Shown one piece after another: positions 12,239-24,490 of a stretch of DNA of 64,000 bases (positions within the stretch are counted from its first letter, which is position 1; each line of letters opens with the position of its first letter). The translations under genes and the position numbers were made by a program. The DNA lies in NCBI GenBank assembly GCA_038496445.1, contig JALMLS010000138.1:292270-356269 (forward strand). Direction: 5' to 3'. Below the pieces are notes generated by a model. That model did not search any database, was not told where the DNA came from, and saw only the letters and a list, made by a program, of their open reading frames with translations. The stretch is from Trichosphaerium sp. ATCC 40318. Taxonomy: Eukaryota > Discosea > Flabellinia > Trichosidae.

Positions 12239-13149
12239 GAAATTAGGTTGAGTTTGCTCTGACGTTTATTTAGCTATGTTGTTGCGACTCAAATCTCAAG
12301 GCTTTGAGTCTGCCTCACTTTTCTTGTATGGGCGTAAGAAAAACGGTAACCGGTAATATCTTCAATAAGATAATGATTGTAGCAACTCCATTTGTTTAAC
12401 ATTAGAAAAATAGCCATATTTAGTTTCATTTTGTCTGTGTTAAGCGCAAGAGCTTGTTCATCACTGTGAGTATGTAGTTAACAAGTAAGATTATTTTATT
12501 TACAAGGTGTAACCCATCATACAACTATGAGGATGAAAACAGTTTAAGTAATGACAACTAACAATTGGATTATTGACTTTTTTTGTACTCGATAATCCGT
12601 GTCAACTCCTTACTTTAGTATTGAATATTATGTGATGCGCCCCTTTCTAATTTTCTTCTTACCTATCGCTAACAGCCCAATAACTACCAGGAGGTCATAA
12701 AGTGCCACTTGGATATTATGAGGTTTACCAGGTCTTGTATGAAGATGTTGATACAGGTTCAACGTCTAATGTTGCTAAACAAAAAGAACGATCATAGGAT
12801 GCTATGCATTGCCTACTCAAAGTTTATATAGAGCTTTTCCCTAACGGCAGAACTCACCTCTGTATCGGACCTTATAATTTTCTTGGCCCAGACCGAGTTC
12901 CTAAGTTAATTACGTGCTACTTACGAGGACATGCTGGCTAATGTAACGATTCAAGCTTTCACACTACGTCGGATTAAGATGGAACTTTGACAACTCCACC
13001 TCGCAATGCATACACCCACTAAGCTAGACGGAGGACTCCCTTAAATGTTTTCGACCAAATGGCTAGGAAGCCCCACGCGTGGTGCACACACTGCAACTAC
13101 TACAATTTACAAGATAAATTCGTTTCATTTTATACCCATAAAAGCTACT

Positions 13150-13660
13150 CAGAAATAAATTGTGGGATACAGACTGCACTTCACAGAAAATTCTATTGTA
13201 ATTACTCAAATATGGATAATGCATATTTCAAAACGCTACAAATGGCTTGTGCATGCTATTTAAACACTTGGAAACCATAGCAGCAAAGTTTTGGTTCAAA
13301 AAACGTGTTTCTAAGCGAGAACTTCTTTTTCTGGTTGTTGCATTGTTCACTTCACTGAAATTCTATTGCAATTACTCAAAAATGGATAATGCACATTTCA
13401 AAACGCTCATAAAGGCTTGTGAGAGCTATTTACACGCGCGGAAATCCTAGTGGCGAAGTTTTGTTCCAAAAACGTGCAATTAAGCGATAACTTCTTTTTC
13501 TGGTTGTATACGTCAGTACACTTCACTGAATATCAATTTAAGTGACGCAAATATGGATAATGCACATTTAAAAACACCATAAACCCTGGAACTAAGCATT
13601 TTCATGCGTTGAGAACCGTTTCAGCGCTCGTTTGTTTCAAAAAACGATAAGTACTGTTGC
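13150..13660 (+). repeat. About three diverged copies of a 170-bp tandem repeat
   Basis: The block TTCTATTGTAATTACTCAAA at 13191 recurs as TTCTATTGCAATTACTCAAA at 13361 and, more diverged, at 13531, giving an exact 170-base period. Each copy continues with ATGGATAATGCA and a TTTCAAAACGCT-like stretch, and ends in an AACTTCTTTTTCTGGTTG block followed by CACTTCAC. The copies are not coding: stops occur in all frames. Confidence 0.85.
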
Positions 13661-14855
13661 AACTATAATGTGCACTTAAAGTAGACAGCCTAGTAAAACA
13701 CTATGTTCCCCGTACAGAGATACAGCATGTTTTAGGTTGTTAAAAGTAACTCTCAAAGGATGCCGAGTACAACACAAAATTTTGAAGCAATACATGACCA
13801 TGAGCTTTGTGTTCTGATTCTGTATATCCGGGTCGTTGAGCCGCTTATTTGCAAACACTACTATCTAAACCAACGTCTTTCACTTCCCGATAAGCAAGCC
13901 CTATTATAACCTATGCTATTGTAGGTGTTCTAAATCTATTTACCGCATTAAAGAACTTAAAGACAGTGGGTATTGATGTTCTATAGTTGGGTTTTTCCAG
14001 CATTGTTGTACGAATTAAATTGTGACTCAGAGAAATCCAGCAATCGCTGCAAATCGAACACTTTGTTGCGTCTTATAAACCACTACGCCAAAAGCGTATT
14101 AACGCACTTCCTGTCGGAGTGAGGTGGAACCTTATACGACAATTTAAGACATAAGAAATGTATTGTCAAGGTACATTATTACTTCGGTTATTAACCAACG
14201 GTTGGTGTATTAACTACCTTACCAGCAGCGTTTACATTACTCCTAACGCGGGATGTACTAATATCGGCTGTTATAGGCGTATCCGGTGGAACAATCTCAA
14301 CAACAGTTATGTCTGGTCTGTCTTTAGCAATAGCTTCTTTTGCTTCAACGCCATCCAACTAGCTCTCTGGCCACTTGCTCTTATTGCTCATTCGATCTAT
14401 TATGAGTAAGTTGTGGTACTAATCTTTGCTAATGTACTGTACTATTGGGTATCGCAGTTTTTTGACTAGTTCTTTTTGACCAAAGTGATCGCTTTGTTTT
14501 CGAAAACAATCACATGCACTTAAGTTTTTTAGTCGCGTGACATTGTGCTGTTCACCAGGAAGACTAAGAAAAAACAGTACTACTCTTATGTAATAACGTT
14601 TCTTCACAGAATTCTTCTTACCTTGAACACGTCGCAGCATTCTGACTTCTATGCAGTTGTTTAATAGATTCTTTGCGGTGATATCCTCAGGTTAGGAACC
14701 ATCAACAGCGCAATGAGAAATAGTTTTAATGAGACTACTTTTGGCCTTCAAGCACATGAACAAAGGTAAAGAACTGACAAAATTAGCCTCTTCTGGCTTT
14801 CATTTATTTTAAAATCATAATATACAAATGGTAAAAAAACAACGTCAGACTGATC

Positions 14856-16253
14856 TTAACACGTGATCAAATCGAAGCTTGTTGTTGAGCCTTTTTTCGT
14901 TTTCTGCTGATACGCCGTGTCGCCTTGTTTGACTAATCCCATTCCCGTTGGTAGTGATTTTGAGTTCTTTGATGAATCAATTGTTTTAGGTTTTCTAATA
15001 AGAAGCCTTGTGAACCCTGTTGATGACTTTGACTTTTTACTATTCAATCTCTTTGATGGATCTACCCATTTAAGGTTTAAACAAGTCTTAGCTGATAGCC
15101 TCTTATTAACGTTAGGGTTTAGAAGGTATTTCATAAACGTCACAGCTTCATAAGGTAACTTTGAGTGTCTGCGCAGTATTTTGTCCCAGTTGTGTCCTCC
15201 TGCTGAAACAAGAGCAGTAAGGCGATTTATAAAGTCTTTTGTGTCGTTTTTCTCAACGCGTAGTGGGTACGATCTCGTTAAGAGAACGAAGCAGGTGATT
15301 CCAGTTGACCAAATATCGAATAGTTCGTTCCATTTTCTTTTGATGAAAGCTTCAGGTGGCATATACTCTGGTGTACCACTTAGTTTGATAGAACCGGAAG
15401 CAGTCTCTTCTATTCTTGAAGTGTAGCCGAAATCGGCGATTTTGATTTTCTTATCGTATCCAATGAGTAGGTTATCTAGCTTGATATCTAAAAGCAAGAG
15501 TAAGAACGCAAGTAGACAATAGAACAAAAAAAAAAATTCTAAATCCGCCGGAGTATTCCGTCGGAGGAGACGAAAAACAAACTCGCGAAACTTTGAAGTA
15601 ATCAAAAAAACGTACCTCCGTGTACATATCCTAGGCCGTGTATATGAGTGAGCCCTTTAAGTGTTTGTCGTATTATAGACTTAGCCATTTTCTTATCAAT
15701 AACATACATATGAGAATCTACCATTACATTTAAACTACCCATTGCAGCCTCGAAAGCGAGTACAGGAATACCTGATTATACAACAGTAAGTAACATGCGA
15801 AAAATAAATAATGTGCACGAGAAAAAAAAAAGCACGTAAAGAGATCTTTTTATCTCCGTATACGCCACCATGGCTCTCGTAAAGCTCAAGCGAACCATAA
15901 AGAAATTTTGTAGAGTGTAATTTGTAAATTGTTGGTCCAAAAAGCCGTTAACAAGAACGGAACGTACCTTTGAAATAATGGACGTCATACAGTGTTATAA
16001 CATTTTCATGAGTTGGTTGATTAGCTAAATACTCGATCTCTTGTTTGATAACATCGCGCTTTTCATCACTTGAGTCTATTATCGTTTGCTTTACACATTT
16101 GAGAGCTACACGTCTGCGTGGTTTAGAGCGTTCTTTTGCTTTGTAAACCCGAGCTGTATGTCCTTCCCCCAATGGACGTAAAACCTTGTATTTACTCTTC
16201 ACAGCAGTCTTATTAAGAGGCCAAGGAGCTTTATACCCGAATATGTTATACAT
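14856..16253 (-). CDS. Serine/threonine-type protein kinase
   Basis: Three exons (15968-16253, 15616-15771, 14856-15487) join in phase 1 at both junctions. Kinase landmarks run in order: glycine loop LGEGHTARVYKAK, lysine motif VALKCVK, catalytic loop YVHGDIKLDNLL, ADFGYT, activation segment end GTPEYMPPEA, and helix F DIWSTGITCFVLLT. The usual HRD is HGD, so this is a non-RD kinase whose activation probably does not depend on loop phosphorylation neutralising that arginine. A basic, serine-rich tail of about 60 residues follows the kinase domain (SKKSKSSTGFTR). The subfamily is not assigned; CAMK/NEK-like architecture is possible. Confidence 0.9.
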
Positions 16254-17303
16254 GAGCTTCGGGTTTGAGAGGAGTAGTTAGAATTAGATCAATGGGTTCC
16301 TTTTTCGATGAAAAGGAGTGAAGGTTGCTTGACAAGTTGCTTGGTTGGCAGAACCTTTATATAATTGGTTTAATTCACAAAATGATTTGGTGTTCTGCCG
16401 CTAGAAGGGAGTAGTGATGCGCTAGCAGTGTACACTGTTAGGGACAAAAAAGGGAGTTAATAAACTGATTGATCAGAGAGGAAAGCATGAGTAAAGGGGA
16501 CCGTTAATTCGGTTTGTCGTAAGGAGTTTTTCGGAACTCTTCAGAAATAAAAAAAAACGTGCGCAAGAATGCTCGTAAAAAAGTAATCATTTTCTCCAAA
16601 ACGGATAAAAGTACTCGTCTATGCTATGAAAGTACCGTGGTATATTTTCCGGTGTTAAAAAGGACGACAAGTTGTGTGGTTTGTGTTTTAAAACTGCACT
16701 TGTAATTTTTAAAGTATGATAGTCTGTAAATACTAGATAACGTACCATGGCATTATTACAGTGCGCTTCACGCATAAAAGAAAACTATTCGTCGTTTTTT
16801 TAAGCTTAATAGCTTAATATTAGTATAACATCATGATTACCTCGGGCGCGATACTGTTGTATAATAATATGAAAGGACACAGAAAAAAAAAAAACAATAA
16901 GTCGTAACACTCGAGTTCCAAAAACGTGACGTAAATGACGTTTTTGAGTATTTCCTGAAATTCGATGTAACATCAACGCTCGTACATATGACAACATAAA
17001 CTTTGTTGAGGTTTGGTAATTTTGAAAAGTCACGTGTTTTTTTCTGAAATTGTTTCATAATGGGAACACGCCGAGTTTTTGTCATGTTCGAAGGTCAAAA
17101 ATACCACTAGTCCCACATCATTACCGTGATTTTGTTCCTGACTAGGTATTCTACTTTGTGAACCGCGAAGGAATTTTTGTTGGTAAGTTGTCACAAGCTG
17201 TTCAATTGAACTAGTTTTTTATTTCAGCTTGTTTTTATTTTTTACCGTGTTCACACGCAATAGAGTACTTGGAGTACCTTTATAATAGTTAGTATACACG
17301 TTT
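16254..17303. other. Intergenic stretch, no gene recognised
   Basis: Minus-strand open frames (16587-16775, 16806-17085) lack recognisable domains. Nothing else was seen. Confidence 0.4.
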
Positions 17304-18515
17304 TCAAAAATAAGTTCCAGCGTACCCCAAGCATAACTCTGGATACTCAAGTGGTGGATAGCCAATGTTTTCAGTCAAAACAGTTAAATCCAACCTTTAA
17401 AAAAAAAAGTAAGACTCTTTATCTAGATGTGTACTCTAGTGGGTACCTGTAAGGTGAACCAAGCCACATACTGCGTGCAGTGTGATCTTCGATTTCGTGT
17501 TTGGAAAGAGGATGGTGAAGGATAGTAAGTTCACCACGGTTGATCTGAAAAAAACGGTTAAATTGAAACAACATGATTGCTAAACAAATTCGCCCAAAAA
17601 ACTACCAAAGTATTTGTAGCATTGTCCGCAGACCTTTAGCCTCTTCAATTCATAGGAGGCTTCTGAGTCACGGCAATGACATACAGATAAAAGATATTGA
17701 TGACAAATGCAATACAAAACAATAGTTGAAACTACCAAAAAAAATGTCCTAAAATAACATCGTACCATTAAAAATGATAGTACTTCAGAAAGGTGCTCTT
17801 TAGGAACCCAAACTTCAAAAGATCCGCAAGGATGAGGTCCACGTGGTCCATTATTAACCGATGGTATATTGCTGACATTTACCTTAGCTATAAAAAAAAA
17901 TCAACAAATCTGTCAAAAAACACAAAATTGACACTGTTTGAAGAAACCCTACGGGTTGTTTGTAAAATTTTTGTTTGAAAAAAACTTCGCATATTTCCGC
18001 TTTGCACAATGTAAGAGTTCTGCCATTGTAGTATTAAAGTCAAGAAAAAGAATTGGTTCAAAAAGTCGTTAAATTTTTTTAAAACGATCCGGATTACGCA
18101 TAACTACACTATTCATGTAGTTTGGATATTGGCGCATGCGATAGATACTTTTCTTTAAATTTCAATTGTTTGCAAGAACGAAAAATGAAGGAAAAGCGAG
18201 AAAAAAATAAAACAAAGAGACAACAACGAAACACGTACGAACAATGTCATTTGTGATGCCATCAAAGATTGCAACGAATTGACCTTCTTGTACTGCATTC
18301 AATAGCTTTTTTCTTAGAGCTGTAGCTGCATTTGCGCTGCGTTGGTTCTGTTGGAACCAGTAGACGTGGAAATGGAACTCTATTGTTCGTCATTTTCTTT
18401 AATCGTTATGCAGCCGCTTGTTGAGGTATAACAGCGACTGAAAGGTTTGGAAAGAAAGATAGCGTACCCATAATTTCGTTATCGTGGAAAGTGATGCTAT
18501 CGGCGTCTATTGGTT
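17304..18515 (-). CDS. DOPA 4,5-dioxygenase-like protein
   Basis: Exons at 18468-18515, 18239-18379, 17766-17887, 17447-17544 and 17304-17394 splice in phase. They contain the family's hallmark strings in order: EFHFHVYWFQQNQ, NNGPRGPHPCGSFEVW, INRGELTILHHPLSKHEIED and HTARSMWLGSPY. The extradiol dioxygenase family (aromatic ring-cleaving, Fe2+-dependent) uses histidines in the HFHVYW and HPHP/LHHP segments; matching histidines are visible here. In other organisms the enzyme opens L-DOPA to betalamic-acid or muscaflavin-type products; here the substrate is inferred only. The 5' end is not fixed: a short exon beginning MVRTTGLLILSK near 18591 may supply the start. Confidence 0.8.
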
Positions 18516-19029
18516 CTGTAGTATAATTTAGAGCGAAAACACTTTGTTTTACGCACTTTGGAAAGAATGAGAAGTCCAGTAGTCCTGACCATTACCATAT
18601 ACAACAGCGAAGGTACAGACTGCATTGTCGGTTAATTTTCAAGTTTAAGAGGTTTTCAAAGTAAAAAGAGTTGTACCGAGTGCCAAACAGTACGTGAGAG
18701 CGGTGGCCATGCTGTAATGTGTTTTTCAGTGTAAGCTACTAGGTACAAACTTAACATGGAATTCGTCACGAAAAAGGTCCATTTGGTTACACTAATAATA
18801 GGGTCATGCGTGCTAAATACTGCTCTGATACTTACAGCGATTGTAGACAAATTACGAATCAAAGAATCTTTACTTTTTTTTACAAGAGCAACCACCGAGA
18901 ATCTTTAAGAGCGAATGATGCCACAACAATAAGAAAAAGGTGTCAAGGTATCATGCAATAATCAAATTCGATTAACTTGTTGTTACATCAGTACTGCCAG
19001 TTACTGCTTCAGCCTTGGTGAAGGTAACA
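18516..19029. other. Intergenic stretch
   Basis: May hold the first exon of the dioxygenase gene near 18555-18591. Apart from that nothing was recognised; the minus-strand frame 18656-18895 shows no domain. Confidence 0.35.
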
Positions 19030-19356
19030 TCAAAAGTATTTTAATCTACGTATTCTTGCTGGTACATGCCCAGGTATTACCCAGCCTCGGTCTTCTTTTT
19101 GAAAAAGAAGCCTCCTTTCGGCAATTGAAGACAGTTTATCGCGTAACATGCGCTTATAGTTGAGTTTGTCTGAATCTTCTGTGTAGTGCTCCTTTCTGTA
19201 TCTGTCGGTATATATTATGCGCCAGAGGGTGTTATCTTGCAGTTCAGATGATAATTGTTTGTTTGTACACGAGAGAGATCCTACAGAAGTCCAACACTTC
19301 TCATTATATAGAATAATCTTTTGTATTAACTCCAACGGAAGAATGGCCAGCGACAT
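19030..19356 (-). CDS. Short F-box protein
   Basis: A single-exon frame started at the methionine at 19356 gives 108 residues. It opens with an F-box (LPLELIQKIILYNEKCW, then SLSCTNKQLSSELQD and LWRIIYTDRY), the SKP1-binding module of SCF ubiquitin ligases. The rest is a short basic tail with no substrate-binding repeat. It could be a minimal F-box protein or the remnant of a larger one. Several other F-box genes lie in this window. Confidence 0.7.
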   Translation of the reverse strand: MSLAILPLELIQKIILYNEKCWTSVGSLSCTNKQLSSELQDNTLWRIIYTDRYRKEHYTEDSDKLNYKRMLRDKLSSIAERRLLFQKEDRGWVIPGHVPARIRRLKYF

Positions 19357-20540
19357 GATACACAAACGGTGTATGTAATAAAAAAAAATAGCGTCACAGT
19401 TTGTCAAAAAAAGCTAAAAATACTACTTACATAGAAAATGAGTTTGGGTCAAAACAATTGTGTACATATTTTTACAGCTACGAGAAATAAGGCCATTCAA
19501 TATAGAGCTAAGACACTGTCCAAAACTGTCGTTCTCTTAGTACTACAAAGCACGTGCATTTTCGCAACTAGTACATTTATGGGTAGCAGGGTTACACATG
19601 CTCATTAATCACCTCAGGCTGTTATTATGGCGATAGCACTGTTGTTTTCAGCACAAATATTGTGCAAGCAGATATTTCTAATTTTCGTACCTGGCTTACC
19701 TAGCTTCAAGCCCTCCTTTAGATAGCAATCAAAGTGTTGCCTCAGTTAGACCTTAGAAGTAATGTAGCCGTATAACTTCAGTCCATTCACATGAAACAGA
19801 ATTCAAAAGCCTCGTTACCAGTAAATGGCGAAACTGTTTGCATTCGAATAGATAGCAAAAGAATACATAGATTCAGAAAATGCTACTTTTTTTGTGTAAT
19901 GTATGAAAATTTTGAAAAACAAACAAACAAAAACTTTCCCCAATCCCAAAAAGGAAAATGATCTTAATTAAAGATGTCAACGCTACAGTCTTTATCTATG
20001 CCTATTCCTGCTGAGCTTTCGATTTGTACAAAAGTAAAAATGCCAACGCCTTTTTTTTTTTTTAACTTATCTACGCCAACCTAAAAACAATACGTATTTG
20101 TACATTTCACAATACCCTGGGACGGTGGAAAAACGTTTTTTAAATAAACAACAAGTTCGTTTCGAGTTGTATTCAGAAAAGGGTTGAGACACTTCAAAAT
20201 AGTGCTGAAAGTGAGCGATTCGACTAGGTTCGCTGTGACTTGTGATACAAATAAACGCGAAACATAACCTTTTACTATTTCTGGCGGTCGATTAGAACGT
20301 GATGGTGTAACAACTACTTTGGCTATACTACGTATAGAGAAAGCGAGAAAAACGAAAAAGTTGCCGAATAAATCTTTAATTACAGATTTTGATTAAAAAC
20401 TGTCTGATTTGTGTCTCGCTGTTTTCGCTGTATAACCCTACGCGAAGAGAATACGCTAAAGTGTTTAAAAAACCCGTTTTGGACCGTCGAACAAAATCCC
20501 AAAAAGGCAACCTGAACAACCATTATTTCTCGTTACAACA
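19357..20540. other. Intergenic stretch, no gene recognised
   Basis: About 1.2 kb between the F-box and homeodomain genes, with no coding series, RNA gene or repeat recognised. Confidence 0.4.
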
Positions 20541-21456
20541 ATGGCCGCAACAGCTAATACTCCTATTGAAGTAGCTCGTAATCTCTATACTTCTATTCAT
20601 ACAAGCGCAACAGTTGGCGTGTCATCTTCATCAAAAAAGCGCCGAAGACAAAACACTGACGTAAGTACCTACCTCTACTCTATTATCACGTGTATTTACG
20701 CTGTCGTAGAAATTCGAGCGTTTCGCTACATCTTGTCCTGTTGTAGAGGCTTCCTTTGCTAAGGAGGCAACACTTTGTGTACAAGAAGGGATTCTTCAAC
20801 AAGAAGAGCTTTTTCGAAACGCTGACGACTTTGTTGATCAATACTGTGCCTTTTTAAAGTTCTCTTATACTCATGACTATCGTTCTGGTAACCCAGATAT
20901 CCATTGGAGTGGCTACGATGTAGTAGAACCGGTTCAAAAGAAGAGAAGGATATCTCTTTTGCCTTCGAATCAGAAAAGAAAAAGAGTAAATTTCTCCCGA
21001 TCTGTACGCAGCACCCTGGTAATAGTACGTCTCTCTAATACCCTAAAATATAACCACAACTAACTAATAACCTTAGTGGATGGAAAACCACATCGATCAC
21101 CCGTACCCTAACGAAGAAGAGAAAGCATCTCTTTGCGAAAAGGTACACCTTTTTTTTTTGTAAAATTTATTTTCTTGCGAAAGTGCGCTTTCGGGTATTT
21201 TCTAACATCGTTCTAGACGGGCATGTCTCACGCTCAAATAAATAACTGGTTCATCAACGCTCGCCGTAGAATGCTACCGAAACTAAAAGCAGTACGTAGT
21301 AACCCACGACGAGACAACCAACTAAAACTTACTTTCAGAGAACTTCTCGTACCTCAAGAACAATCGTTATCAACTAGAACTAAGACGTTGAACCCTAAAA
21401 CCGAAGATTCGGTATTACCTCCCTTGCAAATGTACAATAGCCAACCCAAAACATGA
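20541..21456 (+). CDS. TALE-class homeodomain transcription factor
   Basis: Exons 20541-20660, 20749-21018, 21077-21142 and 21217-21456 join in phase 0 throughout to 231 residues. The C-terminal half is a homeodomain: FSRSVRSTL joined to WMENHIDHPYPNEEEKASLC and then TGMSHAQINNWFINARRRM. The proline-tyrosine-proline loop with three extra residues between helices 1 and 2 marks the TALE superclass (MEIS/PBX/KNOX-type), and WFINARRR is the DNA-recognition helix. Basic stretches (SKKRRR, KKRRI, KRKR) are likely nuclear-localisation signals. A short conserved-looking segment (LFRNADDFVDQYCAFLKF) upstream may be a partner-binding region. It probably acts as a nuclear sequence-specific regulator. 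Confidence 0.92.
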
Positions 21457-21626
21457 GAATAGTATCAAAAGCAACCAAAAAACAGTAAAATAGAAAAATT
21501 GTAAAATTAAACGTAATTGTAAACGAACACGCTCTTGTTTCCATTTCAATCTGCCTTAACTTAGCATATCATTAAGGAAGGGCAATTCCAGAATTCATTT
21601 ATTTGCTTTAAATCAAGTTCATCGCA

Positions 21627-22774
21627 ATGTCTATACCACCTCAGTATCAAGTTCAACCTCAACCATACAATGCTGGCTATCCGCAGCAAGTACAATACCA
21701 ACAAGCTCCACCACAACCTTATCCCTCTGCACAACCCCCAGTGTATCAACAGACGCCAGTGCAGGTCGTTTACCAACCTGTACGTTGATTTTCATTATTC
21801 GTTGTACTTATTCACTATAGACCGCTCCACCCGCCCAAACACAACCTCCAGTACGCCAAAACCGCAGTTAAACTTCGATCTGTTTTTTCAGTTTTGCATC
21901 ATGCATACAAATCAATTAACAAGCTCAATTACAACAAAACATAGTAATAAGCTATTTGAGAGCAAAAGAAAAATCATGTGAAGTGGCACCTATTTTCTCC
22001 CTTCATGCTTTTTTTTTTTCACGAAAACTCACTGTTTTTTGCTCGTAACGCTATGTATTTTCTTTACAATCTATCACGTGCTAACCTTTTCATCAACAGC
22101 CGAGCAAACTATACTATGATGCTGTAAGTGTACACGAGATCTTACCTACCCTTAAAGCAATGAAAAACTCTATACAAGTTGGTCATGTTCAGTATGTTCC
22201 TTTGGGGTATTGGCAATTTCATCAGTTTAAATACACACCTGGCATGTCTTTTGTCAAAGCAAAGTATAAAGAGAGTTTTATGCATCTATTACTAGTACAA
22301 CAACCAAATGGAAGACCAGAAACGTGCTTTCTAGTCATCTATAGTGGACAACGAGGTAACAATTTTCGACGGCTTTTTGTTTGAAAATCAACTAACGTTA
22401 GTCTCTTAAGGTCCTTTTGGTGATCCCTCACATTGTATATCACTTGTCCTTGATGGTGACATAAGATACGTAATGGGTCAAAAAAAAGCTACAGGTCCAA
22501 CACAACGTGATATGGTACGAAGAAAACCCAATATATTTTTATTAATTTTATCGAAATGTCAAATCCAACTCTTCTTCTCTAGATCCGCTTATTCCCACGT
22601 GATCAATCTGATGGAAAGAAGAATGTTCTTTGTTTTTCTGTAGGAAAGAAGAATATAAGTAACTTTGGCAAACTATTGAAGCGTTACGTTAAACTCGCTG
22701 GATCAGAAAAGTTCAGATTTACTGGAGCAACACTGCAGAAATTCGATGATCCTGATCTTATACCTTCACAATAA
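21627..22774 (+). CDS. Protein with Pro/Gln-rich N terminus, unknown domain
   Basis: Exons 21627-21779, 21821-21850, 22100-22355, 22411-22514 and 22583-22774 join in phase to about 244 residues. The first 60 residues are rich in P, Q and Y (YNAGYPQQVQYQQAPPQPY), a low-complexity tail typical of proteins that bind SH3/WW domains or form condensates. The remaining 180 residues look folded (VGHVQYVPLGYWQFHQF, CISLVLDGDIRYVMGQ, LGKLLKRYVKLAG-like ending) but match no family I recognise. There is no signal peptide or membrane helix, so it is probably cytosolic. Confidence 0.7.
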
Positions 22775-22942
22775 TTATCAAATGGGTACCTACGTTTACA
22801 TAAAAATAAGGTTGTGTTTGCTTAATAAATTCTATTGTACATACATACTGTGACAAGCGTACAATTCTCGTATTGATCGTATTATTTTGACTTTTTTCTG
22901 GTTTATGAAATACACTCAATTAGTTGAATTACAGAAATAGGC

Positions 22943-23351
22943 ATGCTCAACAACAAACTTGCCATTCGCAAATCAGGCTTGAAAAGACCGCTGTCTTTTA
23001 TTGACACATCTCTTCATCATAAAGGTACCTCGGTATGTGTTGACGTTTGTGGACTACGTGTAATGTGTTGCACTTTACTGTACAAGGTTTTGGAAAAACA
23101 AAATGAAACCTTAGTTCATCAAGTATCAGATACATCTGCAGCTGTGTTATCTATTGGAAAAGGTGGTGTGTTTATCAGAAAGTTTATTGTAATACTTACA
23201 GGGTTTTTAAGTGTTGATGGCTTCGGCAGGAGCAGTGTTGGCAATAAAATTTTACACTATTGGTTTATCATTTGGACGTCGTTTACAACGTATTATTGAA
23301 AGCAGACTATGCCCTACTGTGCCCCTGAGTAATATATTCGCTTTTAATTGA
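22943..23351 (+). CDS. Small protein, unknown
   Basis: Three exons are proposed: 22943 to the GTATGT donor near 23034, then VLEKQNETLVHQVSDTSAAV, then AVLAIKFYTIGLSFGRRLQ ending at TGA 23351. Phases are consistent, and the result is about 95 residues with a basic N terminus and one amphipathic or hydrophobic stretch near the C terminus. It could be a small organellar membrane protein, but no family is recognised. The third junction uses an unusual GTGGTG donor and is the least certain part. Confidence 0.4.
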
Positions 23352-23607
23352 GACCTTTTGCTATTAATCTCAAGGCAAGGTGAAATGAAGTCCACTTTCG
23401 ATTAACAATGCTTTCAAGGTTTTGTGAAGGTGATAAACTACTTGCTGCTCCAACTTCATGTACCATAAGTTAAGCCTATAAACCCACTGTATTGTAGCTG
23501 TATTGACACTCACTTCTTAATAAATAAGAGTTCATTTTCCTCTTTACACAGTACAAATCTTATAGTGTGTTGAACGACAACATTGTAAAAACAGTCCATG
23601 GAGCGAA

Positions 23608-24490
23608 CTACATTTTTTTATGGTAAGTAACAACAGGTCCTGGTGAGCTTGTTACATCAATCTTTCCGTTATCAAATGTTGTAGTGTCAATGTAAACACT
23701 TTGCAATTGAATATGAGTATCATTGATTGATGAGTAAATGCTGGTAGATGCCACGTAAAATGTTCCATCATACGCATCGCCCCATGTTGACCTCTAGAAA
23801 TACAAACAAACTTAGTATGCTCTAGTCACTTTGAGTTATCTTTAATATACCGTTATTGTTGAGATTGTATGGCGTAGGGCTGTTCCCTTGACATTCCAAG
23901 ACCATGATTCGTATGTATTGATCAAATCAACTCCGGTGTGGTTATAAAAAGAGTCTGTAATCCAAGGGTTACCAGTTAACATCTTCTCCGTTTCGTTGAC
24001 AATCACTGTAAAGTTTTCATAGTATGTATTCTGTGGGGTTGATGAACACGTGGAGCATAACGTTGGAAAACCTCCTTGTGCACACACTGAAGTACCATTA
24101 CAGTCAGCATCAGTTTGACACTCAACTCGAGGTTCAATTGGTGTGCAAGGGTATAGAATGTTCTTGATTATGTACTTTGAACATGATTCTTGTATGTAGT
24201 ACTGAGCACGTAACGTTGCTGCGTACCTAAATAAACCGAATTAATATTCCACAGACAAACTATGTGACCAAAAGGGCCGCAAAAGGAAAAGAAGTGGCAA
24301 AATAAAGTGAGGTCTATTTGACTCATCTTTCCTTGAAAAATACGCTCAAAACAGTACGATTATGTCAGCTCATAGGTTTCCGAACGTACCAGTCTGTTCC
24401 TCTATAAAACGACAAGTTTTCGCAACTACCGTCTGTATTAGCGCAACAATAAACAAGAGCTATGCACAACGATATCAGTAGTTTAGTCAT
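23608..24490 (-). CDS. Secreted protein, unknown family
   Basis: Exons 24390-24490, 23851-24226 and 23608-23793 join in phase to about 220 residues. The signal peptide is MTKLLISLCIALVYCCA. The mature part is cysteine-rich early on (CQTDADCNGTSVC, LCSTCSS) and then has a longer folded segment with several N-glycosylation sequons (NFTV, NETE, NHTG, NDTH). No transmembrane helix follows. The cysteine spacing hints at an EGF-like or other small disulfide module, but the match is too weak to name. It is an extracellular protein of unknown role. Confidence 0.75.

Larger units (their letters stand above)
12057..14855. other. Gene-poor region between DUF4397 and kinase genes
   Basis: No coding series was recognised in 2.8 kb. 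It holds a TCACGTGA octamer at 12231-12238 and a diverged tandem repeat at about 13150-13660. Short open frames at 14158-14409 and 14419-14640 have no supporting features. Confidence 0.5.

Noticed and set aside
15181-15426. Plus-strand open frames of 78-82 codons over the kinase
   Set aside because: They are antisense shadows of the kinase exon on the minus strand.
16806-17085. Minus-strand frames with a hydrophobic stretch
   Set aside because: The stretch comes from a poly-A/T run; no start context, domain or splice partners.
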